A stretch of 21,257 nt of DNA, taken from Entamoeba histolytica HM-1:IMSS. Taxonomy: Eukaryota; Evosea; Mastigamoebida; Endamoebidae. The stretch is taken from the NCBI RefSeq assembly GCF_000208925.1, contig NW_001915120.1:1-21257 (forward strand). The letters are read 5' to 3'. The notes below the pieces were generated by a model. It made no database searches. It was given only the letters and a program-made list of their open reading frames with translations, and had not been told where the DNA came from. Made by a program: the position numbers and the translations under genes. Shown piece by piece: positions 1-9,636 of the stretch (its first letter is position 1; every line of letters begins with the position of its first letter).

Positions 1-262
1 AGATGACAAAATAATTCCAGTAGTAATCTCAATTGATGAAATAATAAATAATTCAAGTAATAAATTCTTTAAAGAAATAAAAATTGAAATTGACATCTTG
101 AAAGAAATTAAAAACCATGTAATTAAAAACATGATTGATGTCATGGAATACTACTTCTATCACAACCAATTCTACCCTGTAGAACTTCTTGAATATGAAG
201 AAGAATTGATGTGATTAGTTTCCCCTAATCCAGGAAGAATAGAATCCAATTTTATTAATACT
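1..262 (+). mobile_element. 3' terminal fragment of an Entamoeba LINE (copy A)
   Basis: Reading from base 2 gives a decayed C-terminal stretch, IIPVVISIDEIINNSS, then VIKNMIDV, then after a TGA stop LVSPNPGRIESN and a final stop. The same order of motifs occurs on the minus strand at about 6940-7278 (copy B), where the frame is open through this part, and in part at 20580-20920 (copy D). In copy B this segment follows a restriction-like endonuclease domain, so it is the end of a LINE ORF2-type protein. The rest of the element lies outside the window. The internal stop replaces the Gly codon GGA of copy B. The assignment to the LINE family rests on family memory and on the copies in this window. 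Confidence 0.72.
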
Positions 263-436
263 TAATTATTTGCTTTATTAATTTATGAGAAAAAGTAATA
301 GTTAATGATATTTAGTGAAAAAATGATAATAAATAAAAAATAAAATACACAAAATTAAAAAAACTTTTTGTATTTCCCAAGTAGATGTTTTTCAAAATGC
401 GAGTTATTCAATCCATAATTTCTATTAGTCGATGTA
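263..436. other. Gene-free gap between LINE tail and kinase stop
   Basis: A short AT-rich gap with A-rich tracts after the LINE terminus. It must contain the 3' untranslated region of the minus-strand kinase gene. No ORF or structured element is visible. Confidence 0.5.
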
Positions 437-1768
437 TTACTTAGGAATGTATGAATATTTAGATAATTCTTCGATTCCTTTTTTATCTTTAGGTTCTTCC
501 ATGACTATATCACTAACTGTTCTCTTTAATTGTTCATCACTAATTTTCATTTTCATAAAAGGATGATTAACGCAATCTTCAATGCTGTACCTTTCTTCTG
601 GATCAACAACAAGCATATGTTTAATTAAATCTTTTAATTCAAGACTCTTATTATCCCAAAAAGGACTTCTAAACTCAAATTTCCCAGCTAAAATATTATC
701 AAATAACATTCTATTTCCATCATTCTCTCCTTCAACAAATGGTGGAAATCCACAAGCCATAACATACAATACAACTCCAGTACTCCAAACATCAACTTTA
801 CTTCCATTATAAGGTTTTCCACTAAGAATTTCTGGAGAAACATATAATGGAGTTCCACACATTGTTTTAGCAAGAGTTTCTGGGTTAATAATTCTACTTA
901 ATCCAAAATCAGTAATTTTAATTTCATCAGTACCTGCTTTAACACACAATATATTTTCTGGTTTTAAGTCTCTGTGAATAATATTTTGTGAATGAAGATA
1001 TTCTAAAGCAGAAAATATTTGTCTTATAATTATTCTACACTTTGCTTCAGTAAAGTGTGTTTCTGCAACTATTTGATCAAATAATTCTCCACCAGTAACT
1101 AATTCTATAACCATATAAAGATATTTTGTAGTTTGATATACTTCTTTTAATTTAATAATATTTGGATGGTCAAGTCGTTTTAATATTTCACATTCATCTA
1201 AAATAGCATTCTCTCTTTTACTTACTCCTTGTGCTTTTTGTAAATCAATCATTTTCATTGCATACACCTCTCCTGTTTGAATTTCTTTAACTTTACGAAC
1301 AACAGCAAAATTACCAACTCCACATAAATCTAAAAATTCGTATTTATCTTGAGGTCCTCCATCTACAAGTTCTTCATTTTTCTCTATATAAGACTCAAAC
1401 ATATAAATTGCACATTTAGCTACTTTTTTATCTAATAAAGTAATTTCATCATATGACCTAATAGTGACTGTTTTTCCTCTTCCTACTTTTTCTCCATTTA
1501 CATATGTTCCATTAGTACTAGTGTCAGTAAGTAAATACTGTATTGGAGCTCCATCTGTAATTATTTTTTTAATAGAACAATGATTACCACTAATACATGC
1601 TTCATGTATTTTCGTTTTATGATTATTTCTACCTAATACTATCTATAATATTATTAATTATTTATTTTTTTTTGTATTTTCTTACAAATAAAAACAAACA
1701 GTTTCATCATAAATTTCAAGACTTGGTAACCCTGGTGTAAAGCAAACTAGTCGACCCCAACTTGTCAT
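437..1768 (-). CDS. FHA-domain Ser/Thr protein kinase, Chk2/Rad53/CaMK type
   Basis: Two exons (1768-1700 and 1642-437) give 424 residues. Residues 24-100 form an FHA domain, a phosphothreonine reader, with LGRN at 26-29, the S41/H44 signature and NGTYVNG at 67-73. A complete kinase domain follows from about residue 123 to 383: glycine loop GVGNF, AMK with K153, HRDLKPEN with D248, DFG with D268, then GTPLYVSPE. All catalytic residues are present. FHA followed by a CaMK-like kinase is the Chk2/Cds1/Rad53 layout, known for DNA-damage and meiotic checkpoints, but that role here is inference. There is no long SQ/TQ-rich region before the FHA domain, so the protein is compact. The first exon is needed to complete the FHA domain. 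The gene is divergent from the WD40 gene. Confidence 0.9.
1643..1699 (-). other. Intron of the FHA kinase gene (57 nt)
   Basis: On the minus strand it begins GTTTGTTT and ends ATTATAG, in phase 0. Removing it joins the codons GAA ACT to ATA GTA TTA GGT AGA, which restores the start of the FHA domain. Without removal the frame ends at a TAA within the intron. Confidence 0.88.
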
Positions 1769-2098
1769 GATTTTGTTTTATAAGATTACGAGTTTTAAGA
1801 TTTGATTTTTCTTTCTTTTCCATTTTAAGATAGAAATTCTTTTTTTTCTTTTTTGTGCTTTTATTATTTTGGTTTAAGAAACAAACAACTTTTCTTGACT
1901 ACCAAATTCTTTCTTGTGAGTATTCAATACATTTAAAAAAACTATAAGTTTCTTATTTAAATTGGAATGACCCATAACTTCTTAATTTATGTTTCTTTAT
2001 TATTATGTAACTTCTGTTTAAATTTAATTTACCTTTAAAAAAAAATGAAAAAAATGAAAAACTACAAAAAAAAAACAATAAATTCAATAACAAAATAA
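1769..2098. promoter_or_regulatory. Shared divergent promoter region, kinase (-) and WD40 (+)
   Basis: This 330-bp gap separates two outward-facing start codons. Upstream of the WD40 start there is an AATAAATTCA at 2077-2086, close to the Entamoeba initiator AAAAATTCA, and a GTTTAAATT near 2015 that loosely resembles the TATA-like element. For the kinase direction I see only weak TTAAAA matches. The transcription start sites are inferred. Confidence 0.45.
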
Positions 2099-3196
2099 AT
2101 GGAACCTGAATATACAAAATATATCCTTGGTAAAGTTAATTCACAACAATACCAATCAAATTATAATAGTATTCCTCCTCATTTAACAATACAAAAAGAG
2201 TGTTATGCACATTCTGATTTAATAACATCATTATTATTTTATCAATCAGGCAATTCATTTATTTCAACATGTTTGTTTATTTAATTAAACCATTTATTAA
2301 TTTGAATTAAGAAAAACAATGTAATGAAATGTAGCAATGGATGGTTATGTTATGGATTGGGATACAGAATCTTTTGATTTTAAAAATGATTATTATATTG
2401 GACATACTGGACTAATTTATGGTACAACAGATGAAAATAATTATGTTGCGGTTATATGTGCTGATGGAAGTGTATCATTAATTGATAAACGATCAGTTTG
2501 TTTATATTATATTTATAATAAAGTTTATAAGAAAGTATAGTTTTAATTTATTTACAGGGGAAATATATTTGTATTGAAACACCTCGTAGAAAAGCAACAA
2601 AATGTTGTTTTTGTCAAAATGATTTAGTAATTGGATATAATGATGGAATTATTAAATGTTGGAATATTGCACAACAAAAATTTGGAGATACTATTGAACA
2701 ACATCATAAAAGTATTACATCATTATCATCAAAGAAAAATGAAATTATGTCAGCATCAACAGAAGGAACAGTTGGAATATGGGATGTAATAAAAAAAGAG
2801 AAAAGATATACATTTTCATTAGATAAATCAATAATGAATTGTAAATATGTTCCAAATGGGAAAATGTTATTATTATTAATGGAAACAGGAGATGCATTTT
2901 TTTATAAATTAGAAAATAATTCTAAGTCACAATACTTTTATGGATTTAATAAAATAAATCAAAATTCTCCATTTGACTTTCTTACAGATACAAGAGAAGG
3001 TCAATTTTTAAAAAAATTTATTGTTAATTCAGATGGTATTAATTCTATTAATTTTTGGTCAGTAGAAACAATGAAATGTATTCAATCAATTCCAACTGAT
3101 GATATTACTATAACTGCATTATCTTGTCATCCTACAGAAATGTTTTTTATTACAGGTGGTGATCTTTCTGATACGTCAATTAAATTATGGAAATAA
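2099..3196 (+). CDS. WD40-repeat beta-propeller protein
   Basis: Three exons (2099-2270, 2335-2495, 2558-3196) encode 323 residues. About seven WD40-like blades can be counted, the clearest being near residues 36-67 (ending MDWD), 118-146 (ending CWNI), 157-186 (ending GIWDV) and the C-terminal one ending SIKLWK on the last residue. The protein is almost nothing but propeller, with a short N-terminal lead, so it is likely a scaffold subunit of a larger complex. I cannot assign it to a named family such as Swd3/WDR5 or Bub3. The start was chosen because it lies just after an initiator-like AAATTCA and opens the only frame that splices cleanly. It is tail to tail with the HECT gene, with a 117-bp gap. 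Confidence 0.87.
2271..2334 (+). other. Intron 1 of the WD40 gene (64 nt)
   Basis: It begins GTTTGTTTATTT and ends AAATGTAG. Splicing joins ACA T to CA ATG, giving FISTSMDGYVMDWD, a normal WD40 blade. The unspliced frame stops within the intron. Confidence 0.87.
2496..2557 (+). other. Intron 2 of the WD40 gene (62 nt)
   Basis: It begins GTTTGTTTATAT and ends TTTACAG, in phase 0. An earlier TATAG end at 2540 would place an in-frame TAA at once, so the ACAG end is preferred. It is the one intron here that does not end in TAG. Confidence 0.8.
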
Positions 3197-3313
3197 ACAA
3201 TTTGAATGTATGTCTTTTTTTATTATTCTTTTGTTTTTTGTTTCTAATAAAAAGAAATTAAAAAAAAAAATAATAATAATAAATTCTTTTCTTTTAAGAA
3301 AGTAATCGTTAAA
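3197..3313. other. Convergent 3' intergenic gap, WD40 / HECT
   Basis: A 117-bp stretch between two facing stop codons. It holds T-rich and then A-rich runs, as expected for two short 3' untranslated regions that may overlap. No other feature is seen. Confidence 0.5.
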
Positions 3314-5299
3314 TTAAATTAAACCAAATCCATTTGTATTGTTTAATGCAAACGTTAATTTCTTTTCTAATTCTTCTTTTGTTTCATATGGTGGCATTAA
3401 GAATAAATTATTACATGTACTAGAAGTTGGTAACCGTGACGCATCTCCATGCTTTGCTATAATAAACTGTAATCTTCCTAATCCTCCTGGTGGACATCTA
3501 TCACTTCCAGTAGAAAAGAATAAGAATTTTTTCTTTAATTCTATTGAATATGAATGAAGAATTTCCCATAACCATTTAACAACAGGAGTGTCTTTTGTAT
3601 ATCCATTAGCATAACGTGTTGCATTTTCTAATTCATGAAAATCAAATGTATCACTTCCAGCAATTAATAATTCTAATTCATGTGGAGAAAATATTGTTAA
3701 TAATCTACTATTAAAGACTAATTTAAATCCTGAAATAAATGCATTAAATTGTTTTTCAATAGAAGTATTTAATATATAATCTGTTAATAATTGAACAAAT
3801 TCTTTTTTATTTTCTTTTGTTACTGGAATAGAACCACCATTTGGTTTTAAATCTATTACTTTTACTTCTCCATTAATTTCTTGTGTATGTTGAAATGTTA
3901 ATCCCATTGTTTCTTCCATATCATCTCCTTCATATTTTAATATAAATTCAAGACTATGAAGCATTTCTGGTTGAATTTCTTCTAAGTCTTTCATTTGAAG
4001 ATTTATTCCAAGTATTTTTTTATATACTACAATTGGTAATTTAGCATCTAATATTATTCCATTATAAATAGCAAGTCCAAATAATGTTCCAATTAATTTA
4101 TAATCATTTAATTGTTGTGAACCTGCATTAAACCAACATATTCTTGTTTTATCATTATAAACAAACATTGTATTATTTGGACTAAATATTTCTCTTGTTA
4201 CTAATTGGAACCATTCTTTACTAACTCCTCCATGATCTAATCCTTCTTCTCCAATAAATTTTACTTTTAATGGTTTTTTTAAATCAACAATATTTGCTTC
4301 AACTAATTGATTTAATGAATCTTCTAATACATGATCTCTTCTAACTTGAATATTTAAATTTAATTTTTGTTCTTCACCACGAGTAATTGACTCTGTAAAA
4401 GCTTGTACAGTAGATTGTCCTCTTTCTTGTTTAGCTTCTTTATGTAAAAATTTCATTTTATAATCTACTGGAATAATAAAAGGAAAATATAATAATGATG
4501 TATTTTTATTTGAATAAAAGTATTGAATATCTCGTGGAAATTGTCTTTGTGTTGCAAGTATTTCATTATAAAATTTATTTTCATCGACAAATCGTTTATC
4601 ATCATTTATAGAATAAAATGTTTTTAATAAAGTTAATACTTTAAATAAAATGTCTTCATCATGTACAGTATTTTTCTTTAATATTACTCTTAAACTAATA
4701 AATTGTTCAATATTTCCTAATACACATAAAAATTGTTTTGGTGTCATTTTCCTTAAAAATACTTGAAGTTCTACTATAAATGATGACAATTTTTGTATTA
4801 TTGAACAAAATTCTCCCATTTCATCATTTTCTGCAAAAATTGGACTTGCTAATGTAACAATAATACTTTGAATATTAATTGGTTTTATTTTAACAATCTC
4901 TAATATTTTAAGGTGTGCATTTAATACACTTTGATATAATGATGGTTGGAATTTTAAAATATAATCAATTAATTCCCACCCTTTAACTACATCAAATACT
5001 CCTTCTTCAACAAATGATTCTACAATACTTTCTGGTGTTGAATAAAGTTCATATAATAATGTTTCTAATCTATCACTTGTTTGTTCTTCTTTTAATGATA
5101 GAAATCGTTGCAATGAACAACGTAATGTACATAAAGGTGTTTTATTTATTTCTAACTGTTGTGCTTCCTCTTCAATATTCAAAGGAGAAACAAATGATGA
5201 AGATGATTTACAATATTTATTATTGCATTGATCATTACCACATCCAAAACATATTCTATTGATATAATATTTTTTATTTGTTATTTGAGGTGTTTCCAT
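3314..5299 (-). CDS. HECT-type E3 ubiquitin ligase with N-terminal AZUL zinc finger, UBE3A/E6AP-like
   Basis: An intact 661-residue frame. The last 340 or so residues are a HECT domain: FIGEEGLDHGGVSKEWF near 349-364, then the C-lobe with LPTSSTCNNLFLMPPY. The active-site cysteine that accepts ubiquitin from an E2 is C629 (codon 3413-3415). The N-terminus has GCGNDQCNNKYC with C20, C25 and C30, and C57 later, the CX4CX4C plus distant Cys pattern of the AZUL finger found in UBE3A. Residues 80-290 match the helical region usual between these domains. In animals AZUL binds the proteasome subunit Rpn10; the same role here is inference. At 661 residues it is shorter than animal UBE3A. No intron is needed. 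Confidence 0.92.
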   Translation of the reverse strand: METPQITNKKYYINRICFGCGNDQCNNKYCKSSSSFVSPLNIEEEAQQLEINKTPLCTLRCSLQRFLSLKEEQTSDRLETLLYELYSTPESIVESFVEEGVFDVVKGWELIDYILKFQPSLYQSVLNAHLKILEIVKIKPINIQSIIVTLASPIFAENDEMGEFCSIIQKLSSFIVELQVFLRKMTPKQFLCVLGNIEQFISLRVILKKNTVHDEDILFKVLTLLKTFYSINDDKRFVDENKFYNEILATQRQFPRDIQYFYSNKNTSLLYFPFIIPVDYKMKFLHKEAKQERGQSTVQAFTESITRGEEQKLNLNIQVRRDHVLEDSLNQLVEANIVDLKKPLKVKFIGEEGLDHGGVSKEWFQLVTREIFSPNNTMFVYNDKTRICWFNAGSQQLNDYKLIGTLFGLAIYNGIILDAKLPIVVYKKILGINLQMKDLEEIQPEMLHSLEFILKYEGDDMEETMGLTFQHTQEINGEVKVIDLKPNGGSIPVTKENKKEFVQLLTDYILNTSIEKQFNAFISGFKLVFNSRLLTIFSPHELELLIAGSDTFDFHELENATRYANGYTKDTPVVKWLWEILHSYSIELKKKFLFFSTGSDRCPPGGLGRLQFIIAKHGDASRLPTSSTCNNLFLMPPYETKEELEKKLTFALNNTNGFGLI

Positions 5300-5452
5300 G
5301 AGTAGTCAATGAAATAAAAAAGAACTTTATATGAAGTTTTTCCTTTTTTCCCGAAAATAAAAGAAAATCTTAAAATAAGATATAAAAAAAAAAGATTGAA
5401 ACAAGAGTCAATAAGAAAGTATACATTGTTCTTTCCATTGTTTCTATACATA
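5300..5452. promoter_or_regulatory. Upstream region of the HECT gene
   Basis: This 153-bp gap holds the promoter of the minus-strand HECT gene and the 3' end of the next minus-strand gene upstream. It has poly-A and poly-T runs. I see no clear TATA-like or initiator match, so no exact element is proposed. Confidence 0.35.
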
Positions 5453-5911
5453 TTAATAAATTAACTATATTTTTTATTAAAAAATTTCATAAAAAAAAAA
5501 TAAACAAACAATGGAAGAAAGAGAATGTCCTTTAAAAGAAAATGGATGTTTTTGAAGAATATTTAATTGTTGAACAACACTCATTCCATCTGAGTCATAA
5601 TTTTGAATTAAACTATCTAATAAGCTTCTTCTAGAATTATTTGAAATTTTTGTTTTTCCATATGATTTACTATTAGTTGATTTTCGAGAAAGTTGTTCAT
5701 CACTTTCATAGTTTGGACGTACAAGTTGGTCTAAATTAAGTGATATTATAGGTTGATGTTCTTGTGGTAGAATGTCATCTGATTGAATAGTGTTAATAGG
5801 TATATTTTTTCGAGGCTGAACATAGTCTGATTCTATTACTATAGGATTGTCTTTCAGAGGACGAGTAATTTTTACGTTTGAAGACATTGTTTTGCTTCTT
5901 GGGCGTGACAT
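5453..5911 (-). CDS. Small polar, Ser/Asn-rich protein of unknown function
   Basis: Two exons (5911-5510 and 5464-5453) give 137 residues ending GHSLSSILIY. If the intron is not removed the frame runs on to 144 residues with an odd tail, VCLFFFYEIF. The protein starts MSRPRSKTMSS, is rich in Ser, Asn, Asp and Lys, and shows no signal peptide, membrane span or domain I recognise. It is probably largely disordered; a C-terminal segment around LLDSLIQNYDSDGMSVVQQLNIL could form helix. The gene is on the same strand as the HECT gene, 153 bp upstream of it. The intact frame and the well-formed intron argue that it is real. Confidence 0.62.
5465..5509 (-). other. Intron near the 3' end of the small polar protein gene (45 nt)
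   Basis: On the minus strand it begins GTTTGTTTATTT and ends AAATATAG. It leaves a last exon of only three codons plus stop. The boundary sequences match the other introns in the window, but at 45 nt it is the shortest. Confidence 0.65.
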
Positions 5912-6939
5912 ATTTATTAAATGTGTCTATGATAATTAGATTTCTTATCAAATCTAAAAAACAATTCATAGAACTCAAAAAATAGTGCAACAATATGTCT
6001 ATTATCATAAATATTCCTTTAATAAAATATACTTTCAACTTTTACATTTTTTATTCTCATTAAAAATATAATTGAAAGTTTTTTATACCTTTTATTTATC
6101 TCTTTATATTATCATACTAATGGCATTGTTTTTTTAATATTAAGAGAAACTAAAACCTTACCAAAAAAGGTGTTTCTCTTTTAAATATAATATAAAATAA
6201 GTACATCAAAAAAATAAATATTTTATAATACCTTTCTTCAATGACCAAATAGATGAATTTTTATAATCTAATACCTTGTTTCAACTAATATTATTAGATA
6301 TAAGATTAAAAACATTACCATTAATAATTAATTGATTAATAATAATAGAAATTAATTATTTTTATTTAGACACCTAAATATATCTTGTCTTATTTACAAC
6401 TTATTCGTTAATAATTGTAATAACTGACTAGAAGTTGACATACTAATAGTTTAATTAAAAAATAAAGATAAATTTATGACAATGACTTGAATGAAAATAT
6501 TTCTCTATTTCATACCATTTTATTCTTTGAATAGATAAGAATAAAATAATATAAACAACAACTACAAACCAACAAAATGACAAAAAATTCAAATTAAATA
6601 AATATTCAAATGGAAGAATGAAAATAAAGAAATATAAGAAGAGCATTTGACACTGATATAAAGATGCATAAGAATGTTGCTTATATAAACGATATAATAT
6701 CAAAGAAATGGTTAAGAAAAACAAGAAATAGAAGAGATAATATAAATAACGAATATACTGATAAGAGAATGAGATTATAAATGATAATAAAGACGGGCTA
6801 TGTATTGAATAAAGAAAGAGTATTAAACAGAAATGAAAATAAACATAATGTTATAAATAATAAACAAGTATTGAGAAATGAAAGAAAAGATAAATCGAAA
6901 TTCAAAAAATAAAGAAGCATAAAAAAAACAAGAATAATA
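5912..6939. other. Gene-free AT-rich stretch
   Basis: About 1 kb without a convincing gene. Apart from the hairpin at 6142-6180, it holds simple AT sequence, and from about 6690 on a purine-rich plus strand. Short minus-strand frames here are rich in Phe, Leu and Ile and look like mirror images of A-rich DNA. Confidence 0.55.
6142..6180. repeat. Hairpin with matching arms AAGAGAAAC / GTTTCTCTT
   Basis: The 9-bp arms are perfect reverse complements (6142-6150 and 6172-6180). A second inner pairing, ACCTT with AAGGT, lies inside. The flanks TTAATATT and TTTAAATATAA are roughly complementary too. It could be a transcript structure or the centre of an imperfect palindrome. No gene is adjacent. 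Confidence 0.55.
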
Positions 6940-7278
6940 AGTAATTAAATAAGTATTAATAAAATTGGATTCTATTCTTCCTGCATTAGGGGAGACTAAT
7001 CCCAATGAGTCTTCATCTTCATCTTGTAGCATTTCTACTGAGTATGTTTGGTTGTGATAGAAGCAGTATTCAATAACATCAATCATGTTTTTTATGACAA
7101 GGTTTTTAATTTCTTTCTCGATGTCAATGTCAATTTTTAATTCTTTAATTAATTTATTACTTGAATTATTTATTAATTCATTTATTGAGATTACTACTGG
7201 AATTATTTTGACATCTTTTAACTTTTCGATTTTCATTAGAATATTCTTTAATTCTTTATACTTATTTCTTTTCTTCAT
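6823..7278 (-). pseudogene. LINE ORF2 C-terminal fragment
   Basis: A 151-codon open stretch in the decayed LINE, starting MKKRNKYKELKNILMKIEK. It carries the post-endonuclease C-terminal region shared with copies A and D. The homology to copy A ends at about SNFINT (near 6955). The remaining 40 or so codons, rich in Phe and Tyr, are read-through into flanking DNA. It is not an independent gene. Confidence 0.72.
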
Positions 7279-8025
7279 TTACACTCAATTAATATTGTGA
7301 TATTCAACATTAGTCATATCAAATAATAAACTAGTTTTATTCTTTTTATCTATTACATATATGTCTGGTATTTTGTGATATTGTCCATCACTTTTATGTA
7401 TTATTTGTTTGTTCCATATCATTGTGATGTCTTTATATTGGAATATTGTTTCATATGGAGTTTTTATATTGTTTATTTAATGTATATTTTCTTATTAATC
7501 AATATTATAATACCTATATGGTCATGTTTTTCTATTTGTGATTTTTATGATAAATACAAGATAGTAGAATGTGCTCTACTGTAGCTATCTTGTCTTTACA
7601 AAGTGTGGAGTATTTCAATCTTTCATTTTTCATTATTTTTGATTTTCTATACCCACAAAATAATGCTCCATCTTGCATTTTAGTTAATTGTAGAAATGCA
7701 TTTTTTTTAATATTGATAGACTTCCATGCTTTCACTGTATTAGTTTTATCTACTCATTTTGACTCATTCCATATTCTAAAATTGTCACTTATTTGATGAC
7801 ACTTCCATTTTTGATGTATTTGTCATTAACTTCTTTATTTCTATTTCTACTACTACTTCTTTTTCTTTTTTCTTTTCAATCCCTTCATTTATTATTTCTT
7901 CTATTTTTGTTTCATTTATTTTATGAATTTGTGTTTTTTAATTCTATTCCATATTCCATTCTTACTGTACCATCTATCTAATATGTTATTTCATATTTCA
8001 CTTTCTCTGGTACAATAGTAGGGTA
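6940..8025 (-). mobile_element. Decayed LINE 3' half with zinc finger and restriction-like endonuclease (copy B)
   Basis: Read on the minus strand, frame-shifted blocks follow in LINE order. DGTVRMEYGIELK near 7930-7985 comes first. Then at 7735-7532 comes AWKSINIKKNAFLQLTKMQD, a zinc knuckle of the form CX8HX4C (TLCKDKIATVEHILLSC), and after a gap IPDIYVID...LLFDMT (7366-7318). The last has the PDX12-14D signature of the restriction-like endonuclease in R2/EhLINE-type elements. The C-terminus follows from 7278: IIPVVISINELINNSS, VIKNMIDV, GLVSPNAGRIESN. Several stops and frameshifts separate the blocks, so it is not functional. No reverse transcriptase block lies upstream at 8026-9960. Confidence 0.83.
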
Positions 8026-8077
8026 CGAAAATAATCAAAGAAAAAATGTATCTAAATAATTTACAAAAAAGAAAAAA

Positions 8078-8097
8078 GATGCAAAATAATTTGCATC
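8078..8097. repeat. Perfect inverted repeat GATGCAAA-ATAA-TTTGCATC
   Basis: Two 8-bp arms separated by 4 bp, in a GC-poor context. The same TTTGCATC word recurs at 9638-9645, 9653-9660 and 9698-9705, so it may belong to a local repeat family. Confidence 0.7.
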
Positions 8098-8826
8098 CAT
8101 AGAATTTTCCATTTATTATATTTTGCTCCTAAATAAAAATAAAAAGTATACAGAATATATAAATATTTATGTTTATATTTTATAATCATTTGTATTCTGT
8201 ATGAAATATTAATGAAATAGATTATTTGATGAATCATATTTATTTGTATTCTTTTTATTCTTTTATTTATATGTTATTTATGCATCTTATTTTTATATAT
8301 TTATCTCTTCTTTTTATTTCTCTAATTATATTATTTATATCATTGTATTCTTCTTATTATCTATATATTATTATATTTTTCTTATTTTATTATTTTTATG
8401 TTTATATTATTTAGATTTTCTTATTGTTATTCTTTTATATTTAGTTGTATTTGTTTATTCATCTTATTCATCATTTTCATATTTTATATTATTATCATTT
8501 ATATCTATTTTCATTTCATATTTATATTGATTTGATTTATATTAATATTAATTTTATCTTTTATACTTTGAATTTATTATTATATCATTTATTATCATTT
8601 CTATATTTAGTTATCATTTATTCTTATTATTCTTTTGTTTTTATATTCTATATTCAATATCATATATTCATATCATTTTCATTTATATTTTATTACATAT
8701 TACATGTTATAATAACATAACACATATGATTGATTATATAATAAATATCATGTTTAAATTATACATATAAATAATAAACATAAAAAATAATAAAATAATT
8801 TTCAACAATAAAACAATACTAATTAT

Positions 8827-9030
8827 TTTACATCATTAAATTATACACTTTTATTTCATATTTCTAATTTTTACAATAAAATTACACTTTTTATTTCTTC
8901 TTTTCTTCTTTTATTATCTCTTCTATTTTATTGCTCTTTATCTTCCTTCTTCTTCACACTTTATTTTTATTCTTTTATATCTTTCTTTCAATTATTCTTT
9001 TTATATTATTTGCTTTTCGTTGTTTTTCTA
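8827..9030. repeat. Diverged duplication, copy 1 (T-rich)
   Basis: It starts CATCATTAAATTATACACTT, continues with ACAATAAAATTACAC, then a T/C-rich tract with ATTATCTCTTCT, and ends near ATTATTTGCTTTTCGTTG. The same landmarks in the same order recur at about 9655-9895. The function is unknown; it may be a dispersed repeat. Confidence 0.55.
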
Positions 9031-9171
9031 TTTGTTTCTTCTATTATTTATCAAATTTATATTCATTCATTCTTTTTATTTCTTTTTTATTAGTTCTTTC
9101 GTATTGTATATTTCTTTAATATTTCATTTATATATTATCAAAATATATGTTTTATTGATTTTATGTTGAAC

Positions 9172-9196
9172 AAAATATTGAATAATTCAATATTTT
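9172..9196. repeat. Perfect 11-bp palindrome with 3-bp loop
   Basis: AAAATATTGAA, TAA, TTCAATATTTT. It lies within near-pure AT sequence, where palindromes of this size can arise by chance. Confidence 0.6.
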
Positions 9197-9636
9197 CAAT
9201 GTTAAATATTAATTATTTATTCTGAAATGTTGTTTATGTTTATTATCTTAAATTAATATGTTGAGTGAGTATCAATATTATTGTTTATTTGATTTTAAAA
9301 CAGATAATAAATGAATATGAAATAATGAAAATAATGAAATAGAATAATCTAACATCGAACAAATCAAATAAAGAATATATTGAATATATCATTATTGTTA
9401 CTTTATTATTTGTTATTTCAATTATTAAATATTAATAAATTATTATTCATGAATATTTAATTGATTGATATTTTACATTTTCATTTTATTTAATAAATTA
9501 AATATAAATAATACATGCATGATGGAATATATGAAATAATAAATAATAAAGAAATATGATGTATTTAATATATAATATAATTTATTATCAAATATAATAA
9601 TAATATCAAATGATGATTTATTTTTATTTCAAAATA

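Noticed and set aside
3339..5262. Plus-strand frames opposite the HECT gene
   Set aside because: Shadows of the intact 661-residue HECT gene on the other strand.
5793..6038. Minus-strand 81-codon frame overlapping the start of the small polar protein gene
   Set aside because: It overlaps in another frame, and no splice donor links it to the downstream gene.
6455..6724. Minus-strand 89-codon hydrophobic frame
   Set aside because: It looks like a membrane protein only because A-rich DNA reads as Phe/Leu on the other strand; no start context or conserved motif.
8226..9119. Three plus-strand frames of 62-91 codons made of Phe, Leu, Ile, Tyr and Ser
   Set aside because: They arise from T-rich DNA; several frames are open at once, composition is unlike the real genes, and no domain is seen. 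The many hydrophobic runs are not credible membrane proteins.
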